NCBI RefSeq assembly: GCF_001704415.2 | Contig: NC_030826.1 | Span: forward strand, 29,011,324-29,075,323 | Direction of reading: 5' to 3' | DNA from: Capra hircus | Lineage: Eukaryota; Chordata; Mammalia; Artiodactyla; Bovidae | DNA length: 64,000 bases | Shown: piece after piece, positions 25,256 through 35,384 of the stretch | Layout of the letters: each line of letters begins with the position of its first letter | How positions within the stretch are numbered: the first letter of the stretch is position 1 | Made by a program: the position numbers and the translations under genes | Notes under the pieces: model-generated | The model's database searches: none | What the model was told of the DNA's origin: nothing | What the model saw: the letters and a program-made list of their open reading frames with translations, nothing else

Positions 25256-26504
25256 CGTTTGCCTGATGCTATCCCAGGTCCCAGGGTTGTAGTTTCAAAC
25301 ATGAAACGGTGGGTGCCTGTCCTTACAAGCTTGACAGCCTGGTCCCAGGGAGGGTAAAATCAACAAAGAAGAACAGAAATGGATGGGCCAATATTGACCG
25401 AAAATGAGCAGGCCCAGCGAATCAGCAAAAGAACTTTCCATGTCTGAGGAGTGAGAAGGGGTAGATCCTCCTATAGGTGCTCCTGTTAAAATACCGCAGA
25501 CGAGGCAGGCTGAAGATGAAAGAGCTGTAGCATGGAGCTTCACAGCACCTACAGGGCAGAGATCAATCTTCACCATGAAAGGGAGAGCGAAAGAGGGAGA
25601 GCAAAGTGGAGAAACCATGGGGGTCTGAGGGGCACGCATCCAGCTGCAGGCAGAGAAGAGTGTGGTTAAAGAAAACCCTTGAAACTCTGTCAGGGCAGAC
25701 AGAGGAGTAATGAAAGGGATTCTCATAAGTGCCTGGAAATAGGCTGACGAGGATTGTACAGATGACGGCTTAAAAAGGTTTTGTTCTTCTGTGGGACAAG
25801 GAATACTATTGTGGTTCATAGGAAGTGAGGTGCTCTGGTGTGTGTGTGGCTGAGATGGGGGCTTGAGGGGCAATCTCTAACCCCAAATGCACAGTGACTG
25901 TCAGTGTCTGTTTGGTATCTTACACCTGCCTGAGCAGAGGGCTAGAACTGTCCCCATGGAGATGCAATGAAGTCAGGCCCTGGGGTAGGAAGACAGAGAT
26001 GTCGCTGTGTGTCCGAGTCAGAGCACATGACTTTCTACGAATCAGCATGACTCTGCTGCGTGAGCATCGGAGGGAGTGGCTGCAGCAGGGAGAGTTGGGG
26101 ACTGACTGCAGCCCCGAGAACCTGCCCCAAGGGCCTCTAGAGAACCCGTAAATGCAGGATCACAGCTGCCCTCGAAGGAGCCCCCACTGTGACCCCAAGG
26201 GTTAGGTGGGTCCTATCGTCTGGCTCAGAGTCTGCCTCAAACTGAATCTGGAGAGTGACCAGAGGCCTGCAGAGAACACCAGCCTGGAATTTCCTGCCTT
26301 CCTTATATCAGAGGAGCCATGCACTGAGATGTAGGAGAGGGTGGGCTCCGGGGTCACCCTCAGGATTAAATCCCGGCTCCAGAGTGGCTTTGGGCAAATT
26401 TTAACCTGTTCTTGCATCTACAAAATGGGCACAGTGGTTCCTCCCTCTTGGGGCTAAAGGGGAGTGAAAGCTTAGAAAGTGTGTAGGACATAGTAGGCAC
26501 TCAC

Positions 26505-26708
26505 ACTGTGCTCAGTCCCTCAGTCGTGTCCGACTCTTTGTGACCCATGGACTGTAGCCCGCCAGGCTCCTCTGTCCGTGGGATTTCCTAGGCAAGAGTA
26601 CTGGAGTGGGTTTCCACTTCCTTCTCCAGGGGCTCTTCCTACCTCAGGAATTGAACACCTCCGGCCTTGGCAGGTGGATTCTTTACCACTGCGCCACCTG
26701 GAAAGCCC
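26505..26708 (-). mobile_element. Bov-tA SINE, antisense
   Basis: TGTGCTCAGTCCCTCAGTCG start through GGCAAGAGTACTGGAGTGGG to CCACTGCGCCACCTGGAAAG. Confidence 0.9.
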
Positions 26709-27849
26709 CTAGTAGGCACTCTATAAATAATTGCTGCTGTTGTTGTTATTATTACCTTTGGGAGTTTGGCAAGGGAAAGGCACATACTTTTTGGAATATA
26801 CCATTTCCCCTTGGTTCTTAGCTTCGAGGGCCACCAACATTTTTCAGTCCAGGGTGGAGTCTAAAGACAAACTTTAAACGAAGTCCCAGACTCCTTAGCT
26901 GTTACTTCTCTCCTTTGCCCAGAGCAGTAGGCAGTGGTGACGAAGGCTTTCAGGGTGGTGTAACCTTGGCTTAAGAACAGCCGGAAAGCCAGCCTGGAAA
27001 CACACACACACAAGCCCGGTCATCACTCCTCCCCAGAAGTTCTGATAGCTGATGATAGGAGCCGAAAGATCTGAACCTCAGCTTCCCCCTGCCACCCAAG
27101 GTTGTACTTTCTTAAGGAGACATTGTGATTGTTCTGGGGCCCCTGCCCCCACCACACGGCCTTCTATTAATAGATGGCCCTGCCAGGGCAGCCCTCACCT
27201 CTTTTTCTGGCTCTCTGCTTAAGTTTCTCCTTGACCCTGGGGGAGGATGATTTGCATAACATTTGGAAACAGAATTGTGGCAGCTTTTGTTAGATGCCAG
27301 GGGTCCTGTGAAGGGCACAGAGGCTAAAGAGGAAAAAACAAAAGGAAACATTCTGGGAAATCCCAGTTAGTTCTTGGCATCAGTAGGAATCTTAGTTCTC
27401 TGGGAAGTATTTCTGGCACCTTAGTACCCCCTCCCCCTCTTCCTCCTAACACTTTCAGGAGCTTGTGAGTAAGTGCCGGGGGCTGATTGGAGGCTGAAAT
27501 GTCTTTTTTTGAGAGGTCCCAGGTGGTACCTGTGGGTTCACCACAGGTGAACACTGGAGATACCGTGTGTTGGGCAGATGTGCTCAGATGGGCAGCTCGG
27601 TGTGTGTCCAGATCTCTTGGAGCTGTGTTGGTAGCCAGAGCCCTCTGGGGACCAGGGGTTTCGTTAAGGTCCCCTGCTGTGGCCTTGTCCTCATTGGTAT
27701 TCCTAATGATGGTACTTGGGGTAAGGACAGTAATCACCTCTTTGAACTATTGTGGGTATTGAGTGAGTATATATACAAAAAAGGCCTAGAATAGCGCCTG
27801 GCACAGAAGAGTCCTCCAATCTTAAGCTATTTTCTGTAGCATGCATGCA
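26709..27849. other. Repeat-poor intergenic stretch
   Basis: About 1.1 kb of mostly unique sequence with no recognised gene, conserved domain or promoter. A short (CA)n lies at 27001-27012. Confidence 0.45.
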
Positions 27850-27980
27850 CGCACGCTCTGCTGTCTCTTCAGTCGTGTCTGACTCTGTGCGACTCCCTAG
27901 GGCAGCCCACCAGGCTCCTCTGTCCACAGGATTCTCTAGGCAAGAATACTGGAGTGGGTTGCCATTTCCTTCTCCAACAG
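27850..27980 (-). mobile_element. Bov-A SINE, antisense, partial
   Basis: CTCTTCAGTCGTGTCTGACT to TTGCCATTTCCTTCTCCAAC. Confidence 0.88.
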
Positions 27981-28059
27981 TCAAGCTGGCTACCTTTAAA
28001 GGTGTGGCCTCACACACGCAAGCCCACACGTGCACACACGCACACACATGCTCACTCAC

Positions 28060-28560
28060 CGCCCAGGCTGGGGGAGAGCCCCCCATGGTGGCTTCTCCGG
28101 CTCAAGGCCAGGGTTCTTGCTAAGCTCCTGGAAGAAGAGCAGCAGCTGGAGGCTGCGCAGGCTCTTCAGGCCCTGGGGGGACAGAGGCTGCCCCCTATCC
28201 TCCTCCCCAACCCCCTCCCTGTTGTCGTTGTCGTTGTTAGGGGGCTGCGGGGAGTTTCTGGAGATGTAGCCCTGGTCCGACTGCACAGACCGCTGCTGCT
28301 CCTTCTTGGGAGGCGTGAGCACGCCCTGGAGGCTCTGGTTCTGCTGCAGGGGTGGCAGCCGCCCCACGGGGAGGAAGTGGATGCTGCTCCGCGGGGGACC
28401 CTGGCCACCCAGCAGTGGGCAAGCCTCTTCTCCCTCCACCAGGGCCAGCCGGCCAGTTCCGCTCCCCACCTCCTGTGGGACGGGCTCCACTACCTGAGTC
28501 CAAGGACTCCACCAGGACCACCATGGTCTGGAGCGTTGGGGCTGCCGGCTGCCCCGGTAT
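28060..28560 (-). pseudogene. Unassigned GC-rich, coding-like segment (possible retrocopy or unannotated exons)
   Basis: About 500 bp of non-repeat, GC-rich sequence whose minus strand looks coding. ATG in a perfect Kozak context (ACCATGG) at 28524 opens M-V-V-L-V-E-S-L-D-S. A different frame from about 28550 then runs open to TGA at 28058-28056 with GC-rich third positions and wording such as VLTPPKKEQQRSVQSDQGYI and SPQPPNNDNDN. The switch suggests one indel, as in a decayed retrocopy. A strong GTGAGT donor directly follows at 28059, overlapping the stop, and a C-rich CAG acceptor sits at 28175-28173, so real exons are an alternative. I do not recognise the protein. Plus-strand frames over the same bases are leucine-rich and look like antisense shadows. 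Confidence 0.4.
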
Positions 28561-28848
28561 TTGTTAAAAGCAAATTGATTCTTTTAAAAATAATCCATCC
28601 TTTTCTTTTTAATTTTTTGAATTATGAAAGTATGATATTAACATTTACAGGAGACTTGGAAAATACAGAACAAAGTTAAATATGGTTCTACTCTATATTA
28701 CAGTTATTTTTAAGTAGCTAAGTTAAGATTTTAAACTGGAGTTTCAATACCAAGCTCTCAAACATTAATAGAATGAATAGACAGAATATACTAATCCACC
28801 CTTTTCTATGCCCCAGAGGTCCTTTTTGGTAGAGCAAACAAGTCTTTG

Positions 28849-29065
28849 GGGCTTCCGAGGTGGCGCTAGTGGTAAAGAATCCACCTGCCAGTGGAGGTAG
28901 ACGTAAGAGACGCAGGCTTGATCCCTGGGTTGGGAAGATCCCTTGCAGTAGGAAATGGCAACCCACTCCAGTATTCTTGCCTGGAAAACTGCATGGACAG
29001 AGAAGCCTAGCTGGCTATAGTACATGGCACCACAGAGGGCTGGACATGACCGAGCGACTGAACAC
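28849..29065 (+). mobile_element. Bov-tA SINE, sense
   Basis: GGGGCTTCCGAGGTGGCGCT head, CTTGATCCCTGGGTTGGG box, BovB-like tail ending GACATGACCGAGCGACTGAA. Confidence 0.9.
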
Positions 29066-29564
29066 ACACAAGCAAATCTTTCCACCTTGTTTTTCTTTTT
29101 TAAAACCCTTTTTTTTTTCTCTCTCCTTCTTCCCACCTTGTTTTTCTTCTTCAAGAATGCTGTAGTGATGCTTCATCTTTTGCATTTTCTTATAAAATGT
29201 GGGATTAACTTGTTAACTTTTGCCAAAAGAAAGAAAGAGAGAGAAAGGGAGAGAGGGGAGGGGTGTGAAGGGGAAGGAAGATAGGAGACTACAGAAATGT
29301 TTGATCTGGATTGTACTGAGTCTGTAAACAGATTTGGGAAGAAACCATGCCTTTATTTTGTAAAGTCGCCTAGCAATTCACACGCTGTATCTTTGTTTTA
29401 TGAAAATTTTTTTTAGTAGTTCTTAAGGATCTAAAATTTAATAGTTCTGTAATTTTCTCTAGAGGTCTTGTATGTGCTTTATTCGCTGTTAGGAAATTGA
29501 TTTTAAAAAATTCAATTATAAGCAGCATAATTTAAAAAATCATTTTCTACCTGTTCGGTGCTGG

Positions 29565-29985
29565 AATAAACAAGTATAATTTATTTTTGCATTTTGATTT
29601 TTAAATTTTTATAAATAAACTTTAAATTTAGGATTGATTTTAGATTTATAGGAAGGTTGCAAAGAGAGTACAGAGTTCCAGTACACCCCTCATGCAGTTT
29701 TCCCTAAAGTTGTTTTTTATTTTTGGCCATGCCACAAAGCTTGCGGGATCTTAATTCCCTGACCAAGGATCCAACTCAGGTCCCGGCAGGAAGAACAGCA
29801 AATCCTAGGCACTGGACCACCAGGGAATTCCCCAGTTCTCCCTAATGTTTATGTCTTACATAACCATAGCACACTTATCAAAACTAAAACCAACATTATG
29901 TATTACTAGTTAAACTCCACACTGTATTTACATCTAATAGTGTCCTTTTTTGGTTCCAGAATCCAATCCAGGATGTTTGCTGTGG
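29565..29985 (-). mobile_element. Old L1 fragment, antisense, split by a CHR SINE
   Basis: Antisense L1 wording on both sides (AGGTTGCAAAGAGAGTACAG; ACATAACCATAGCACACTTA). The insertion site carries a 13-bp duplication. Confidence 0.75.
29708..29832 (-). mobile_element. CHR-type SINE fragment, antisense, nested
   Basis: TTATTTTTGGCCATGCCACA to GGACCACCAGGGAATTCC. Flanked by CAGTTTTCCCTAA (29695-29707) and CAGTTCTCCCTAA (29833-29845). Confidence 0.87.
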
Positions 29986-30190
29986 TTGTTTAGTCACTAA
30001 GTTGCATCCAACTCTTTGTGACCCCATGGATTGTAGCCTGCCAGCCTTCTCTGTCCATGGGATTCTTCAGGCAAGAATACTGGAGTGGGGTGCCAGGCCC
30101 TTATCCAGGGGATCTTCCTGACCCAGGGATCGAACCCACATCTCTTGAATCTTATGCACTGGCAGACGGATTCTTTACCACTGCACCGTA
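29986..30190 (-). mobile_element. Bov-tA SINE, antisense
   Basis: TTGTTTAGTCACTAAGTTGC start, BovB-like tail and reversed tRNA head (GATCGAACCCACATCTC). Confidence 0.9.
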
Positions 30191-30744
30191 TGGCTGTAAA
30201 AGCCTCCAAACACTCTCAGTGTCTGTACTTATCTGTGGGAGACCATTAACAAGCCATTCAGAGATGGGCACTGGCCTCTGAACCACAGTGTGAGTAGTGT
30301 CACTCCAGATCTGTGCTTCTTGAACTGGATGTGCTCACAGATGGCCTGGAGATCAGGTTCAGGGCCATGCTTGAATTCGCTGTGTCTGGGAGGGGCCTGG
30401 CGTCTGTGTTTCTAAGCACCCGGGGATGCTGCTCTTGCTGCGTCACACTTCAGAGTAGCAAGCCTCTGGACTACCGCACGTTCTGTCTCTTTTGTCATGA
30501 GCAGCTACCCAAATATTTGGAACTGACAACTATGCTTCCAGCCCTCAAGCTTCTTCTCTGGACTAAAGAGGACCAGTTCCCCCAACTGCTATTCAGGCAG
30601 CAGTTGCCACACCCCCGTACCCCTACCCCTACCCCTATTCGGGCTGCACCTGTGGATGGCATCCATCCCCCCGACCCCCACCCCCAGCCCCTGCCTCCTC
30701 TTTCCTCTTCCTGTCCTCCTGACATCTTGTGTAGAGCACCTTGC
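30191..30744. other. Intergenic stretch, C-rich repeat inside
   Basis: No gene recognised. Contains a short (CCCCTA)n-like tract at about 30612-30638 and other C-rich sequence. Confidence 0.45.
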
Positions 30745-30945
30745 ATTAGTCATTCAGTTGTGTCTGACTTCCTGTGATTCCATGGACTGTAGCCCGCCAG
30801 GCTCCTCTGTCCATGGAATTCTCCAGGCAAGAATACTGGAGTGGGTAGCCATTCCCTTCTCCAGGAGATCTTCCCAACCCAGGGATCTGACCTGGGTCCC
30901 CTGCATTGCAGGCGGATTCTTTACTGTCTGAGCCACCAGGGAAGC
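30745..30945 (-). mobile_element. Bov-tA SINE, antisense
   Basis: TTAGTCATTCAGTTGTGTCT to TCTGAGCCACCAGGGAAGC; near full length. Confidence 0.9.
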
Positions 30946-31731
30946 TATTTTCTTCAGTCATTCCTAGGTTGGCTCCAGGCCTGGGGGGATTTTTGGATCT
31001 CTCATGCTTCTGGGAAGCTCTTCAGGCTGGAGGAAGGAAGTTGCATTAGAGCCGGAAAGTGCAGTGTCCATCTGCCCCCCTGATTGACGCCCTGGTGAGC
31101 CTCCTGACCCCTGGCCTCTCCAGGGTCTCCTGTCTGCCTTCCAGAGTCACCTCAATTCAACACTGGTGACCTGGGCTCTCCTGTCTGCTTTGCCCCTTGA
31201 AGTACCTGGTTCGCTTGAAGGGCTGAGAGGAGATAACGGGGGGCCTTCCTTTTGCTGGGGACAGGGGGCTCTCTGACCACACCGAGACACAGGAGCTTCT
31301 ATGACTACTTTGACACTTTTGTGACCCTCTTTACAAGGATCCCCTATCCCCACCACCCTGAAGCCCCCTCCTCCATTTCTCAGGACTCCCCCAAAGCCAG
31401 GCTTCCGTCAAGGCTTTGTTTTGGAAGATCCCTGTAAAATGTGTTTGCTGAGAAGGAGCAGAATTGAGTCAGCCTCAAGTCCTAACATCTCAGCCAGGAT
31501 TCTTCTATCAAATTAGGAAGTCGTTTACCCAGCCCCCAGGGCATAAATCTTATCTTAAAGTTTAAAGATAACTTTAGAAAAATTATGCACAGCTTTATAG
31601 AGAAATGAAACCTCAAAGAGATGAGAAACTGTATTTCATCATCCTGATTGTGGGCTTGTCTGACACAGGGCTGTCATCGGCATGTATGTATTAACTTAAG
31701 CTTCTTTCATTTAACTTCTTTTAGTAAGTAC

Positions 31732-31868
31732 TTATTGGAGAAGGAAATGGCAACCCACTCCAGTGTTCTTGCCTGGAGAATCCCAGGGACGGCGGAGCCT
31801 GGTGGGCTGCCGTCTATGGGGTCGCACAGAGTCGGACACGACTGAAGCGACTTAGCAGCAGCAGCAGC
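31732..31868 (+). mobile_element. Bov-A SINE monomer with (CAG)n tail and target-site duplication
   Basis: TGGAGAAGGAAATGGCAACC to GACTGAAGCGACTTAGCAGC. Flanked by identical AGTAAGTAC at 31723-31731 and 31869-31877. Little diverged, so probably young. Confidence 0.92.
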
Positions 31869-31954
31869 AGTAAGTACATTAATATCTGCATCTTGATGGA
31901 TTCAAATGTTTTGTGTGCTGTTCTCTCTTAAAAGATACATAACCCTCTGAGTAA

Positions 31955-32180
31955 TCCTAGACTATCATGATGCTTGCAAGCTCGAGCCCTACCATTCACT
32001 AGCTGTGTGACATTAAGCAAATGCTTAACCTCTCTGAACCACACTTGTAAAATGAGGAGAAAATAGGAGCCTACAGCAGAGAAGTTTTGTGAATATTAAA
32101 TGAGATGATGCATGTTAAGTTCTTAAAACAGCAGCTAGCACATGAAGAGTGCTCTGTTAACATCAGCTGCTGTTATAACT
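31955..32180 (+). mobile_element. MIR SINE
   Basis: Core wording CACTAGCTGTGTGACATTAA, TAACCTCTCTGAACC, AATGAGATGATGCATGTTAA. Ancient mammalian-wide SINE. Confidence 0.85.
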
Positions 32181-32267
32181 ATGACCTAGGGTATTCAGAT
32201 AGCCCTCAATTACTAAGCATTTTAGGTTATTTGTGATTGTTTAATTTTAAAAATAGTCATGCAAAAA

Positions 32268-32585
32268 GATTTTTTAAATTTATTTATTTTATTTTTGGCT
32301 GTGCTGGGTCTTTGCTGCTGTGCGGGCTCTTTTCTCCAGTTGTGAGTGAGGGCTACTCTCGAGTTGTAGTGTTCGGGCTGCTCACTGTGGCGGCTTCTCC
32401 TGTTGCACAGCGCAGGCCCCAGGGTGTGTGGGCTTCAGTAGTTGCGGTTCCTGGGCTCTAGAGCGCAGGCTGTGGCCTGTGGGCTTAGATGCTCTGTGGC
32501 ATGTGGGATCTTTCTGGATCAGGGTTCAAACCCATGGTTCCTGCATTGACCGGTGGATTCTTCATCACTGAACCACCAGGGAAGG
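32268..32585 (-). mobile_element. CHR-type SINE, antisense
   Basis: TTTTTGGCTGTGCTGGGTCT start and GAACCACCAGGGAAGG end; near full length. Confidence 0.88.
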
Positions 32586-33887
32586 TCTGCAAATTTTTTT
32601 TTTTTGAGGTACAATGAAAATTAATTTAATAAAGCTTTTATCAGAGAAGACCATAAAAGAACACACGTAATAAAGACAGCAAGAGAATTCTGACAAGCCC
32701 TGCAAGTATTTTATTGTTATGAAAATGCTGTTATGAACATTGATCCATTCCGGCAACCTCTGTGGACTGCCTCATCTGCCCTGGAGGATTCTAAGATGAT
32801 GAAGAGGGTGCTGGCTCTTGAAGAGGCGGCAGTTTAGTGATGGAGAGAGACAGGAAATGGGTGATTATGAAAACCCAAGGGCCCTGGAGAGGAATGGGTG
32901 AGGGCCGTGAGGCTGCAAACGTTGGGAGGCGCTCAGTGGAGCGGTTGAGGTTTGAGATGAACTTGTAATTCCTCAGAGGGAAAGGCACTTGTAAGCCTTA
33001 TTATTTATCACCCTAATTTACTCCCGGACCTTATAACAGCTCCCAGTATGTGAGAGTCCCTCCATCCGTCTGTCCAAGGCTGGCTGGAAGCCTCGTCTGC
33101 TTGCTCTCTGGAAGGAGTCACGCCCCAGCAGGGCCACCAGCCTGGTCCAGATCCCAGCCAGGTCCTGATCGGGGTCCAGATGTTTTGTCTGGCCCCACCC
33201 AGACCTCTCCCTCCTGACTCATGGGACAGGAAGCCCCAGGCCACGGGGCAGTGCCTCTGAGCTACAGTCTCTTCCTCCTCCCAGTGGTGGTGAGAGGCCC
33301 ACCGTGGAATTCAGGTCACTGGCGGGGGAGGAAATGATGTGATGTTATGAGAAGTTACACTCTAAGCAGGAGTGTTGAAGGACGAGGGATATCTGCTGGG
33401 TCTGTGTGCCGGCTGGGTCCAAGAGAGAGCGCCTGTTTAGACTCTGCTGTGGAGAACCTTGTGTCGGCCATGGTGCCTCTTTTGTGGGGACAAGCAAAGA
33501 AGAAGGGGACATGCCAACTGGCATTCCAGAAGCCCACTTTGTGCCAGGGGGTTGACCACCTCGTATGGATTTGTCCCCACAGTGACCTTGTGGGAAGGCA
33601 GTCCAATTCCAAAATGGATAATCAGACTCAGCAAAGCCCCACGGCCCCTTTCTTGTGAGCCCTGGGCATGAGCAGCAAATTGAGGTGATCTATACTGCTT
33701 CTTCTGGGAGTAGGAACTTAACCTTGTAGGAGGAACTTAACCTTGTAGTAGGAACTTAACCTTGACTTTGGATTTGGGTGCGGCTGTACCATCATGACTT
33801 GGGACTGACCAGTCAAAACCCTCCATCCTTCTGTCATCTTCTGACGTCAGGCCTGACCATCCAGGCCAATGAGAAACAGCCCTTCAG
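32586..33887. other. Intergenic stretch without recognised gene
   Basis: Mostly unique. Reading frames on both strands are unremarkable. A 19-bp tandem triplication lies at 33711-33764. Confidence 0.45.
33711..33764. repeat. Tandem repeat, about 19 bp x 2.8
   Basis: Three successive copies ending GGAACTTAACCTTG (units at 33711-33726, 33727-33745 and 33746-33764). No further copies. Confidence 0.9.
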
Positions 33888-34248
33888 CTTAAAAAAAAAG
33901 TTATTTGTTTATTTTTTTTTATTTTTCGGCTGAGCTGTGTCTTCGTTGCTGGGCTGGCTTTTTCTCTGGTTGCAGTGAGCGGGCACTATTCTCCAGTTGC
34001 GGGGCACTGCTTCTTGTTGCGGTGGCTTCTCCTGTCGTGGAGCACAGGCTGTAGGGCATGAGGGCTTCAGCGGCTGTGGCATGTGGGATCACTAGTTTCG
34101 GCTCCCAGGCTCTGGAGCACAGACTCAATGGCTGTGGCACATGCGTTTAGTTGCTCCGAGGCATGTTGGATCTTCCGGAGAAGGGATCGAGCCTGTGGCT
34201 CTTGCATTGATAGGCGGATTCTTTACCACTGAGCAACCAGGGAAGCCC
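33888..34248 (-). mobile_element. CHR-type SINE, antisense
   Basis: Long copy: TTCGGCTGAGCTGTGTCTTC to ACTGAGCAACCAGGGAAGCC. Confidence 0.88.
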
Positions 34249-35071
34249 AGCCCTTCGGCTTTTGCAGGAAAAAAAGATGCTCCTAGGCCACTAGCATAAG
34301 ATGGGAAGATACAGGATACAAGCCTGGCCATGCTGTAATCACAAAGGAGCAGGCTTCTGGGGAATGGAGTTAATTTTGAGGAAAGCAGAATGGAGAGATG
34401 GAAAGAAAAGAAAAGAGAAAAGTAAGAAACTGTCTGAAATCCTAGATCCAGTGACAGACACGTCTGAGGGCCCCGTCAGCCTGAAGACTGACTACCCTCG
34501 AAACGTTCATTTAGGTGAACCAGTAAATCTCCGTTCTTGCCTAGACGTTGCAGCTGACTCTCCGTCACAGAAGAATGAGTTCCTACGCCCAGGGGATAGC
34601 TGTGGAATTGGGACCAGGATGGCCTGGCCCACATTTCCTTCCTGTCTTCTCCACCTTCCCATACTCTGAAGGAGGAAATCCTTGGCTCTGAGAAGTCCTC
34701 TCAATCTGCTGCCTTGAATCAGCTGGCCTGGTAGGACTGGTGGAAACGGGGGGTCGGCTTGACCCACCCAGTACATCCTCCAGTATCTATATACAAATTC
34801 CAGGTTTGTCTTTACTTGGGTTCATTGGTTCCACATAGTGGTATGCTGGTAGCCGTTTAACCAGCAAAGAGATAAAAAGTCCTGCACTAAAGTGTTTGCC
34901 AGTTTCTGTGGTGTAAATATTTCCACCTCGGCCAGGTTCAGCATCCCCCATGACATTCCTAACTGTGGAGATAGAAAGAGAGGTAAGCAGCAAACTGCTG
35001 GAGAGTATGTCTATCACGCAGATCTATTAGTTGTAAATCACAAATCGTAATAAAATGCAATAGATTAGTTA

Positions 35072-35250
35072 TGTTGTTGTTCAGGCGCTAAGTCGTGTCC
35101 AACTCTTTGTAGCCTCATGGACTGCACCACACCAGGCTTCCCTGTCCTTCACTATCTCCTGGAGTTTGCTCATATTCATGCCCATTGAGTCAGTGATGGG
35201 CATCTCATCCTCTGCCATCCTCTCCTCCTTCAATCTTTCGCAGCTTTATG
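35072..35250 (-). mobile_element. Short BovB/Bov-A fragment, antisense
   Basis: TTGTTCAGGCGCTAAGTCGT, then TCACTATCTCCTGGAGTTTG, which is the BovB-specific tail region. Confidence 0.8.
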
Positions 35251-35255
35251 TATTG

Positions 35256-35384
35256 ATTTTTAATTTTTTTTTTTTGGCTACACTGAGCTTCATGCAGGAT
35301 CATAGTTCCCCTACCAGGGATCGAACTCATGCCTCCTACATTGGAAGCACAGAGTCATAACCACTGGGCTGCCAGGGAAGTCCC
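35256..35384 (-). mobile_element. CHR-type SINE fragment, antisense
   Basis: TTTTTAATTTTTTTTTTTTG, ACCAGGGATCGAACTCATGC, ending GCTGCCAGGGAAGTCC. Confidence 0.82.

Noticed and set aside
27954..28679. 241-codon plus-strand frame at 28 kb
   Set aside because: Starts inside a Bov-A SINE, is leucine/valine-rich like an antisense shadow, and runs into AT-rich sequence. The minus strand has the more coding-like composition.
33711..33764. Short regularly spaced repeats as a CRISPR-like array
   Set aside because: Only three units with 2-5 bases between them in a mammalian genome; simple tandem repeat.
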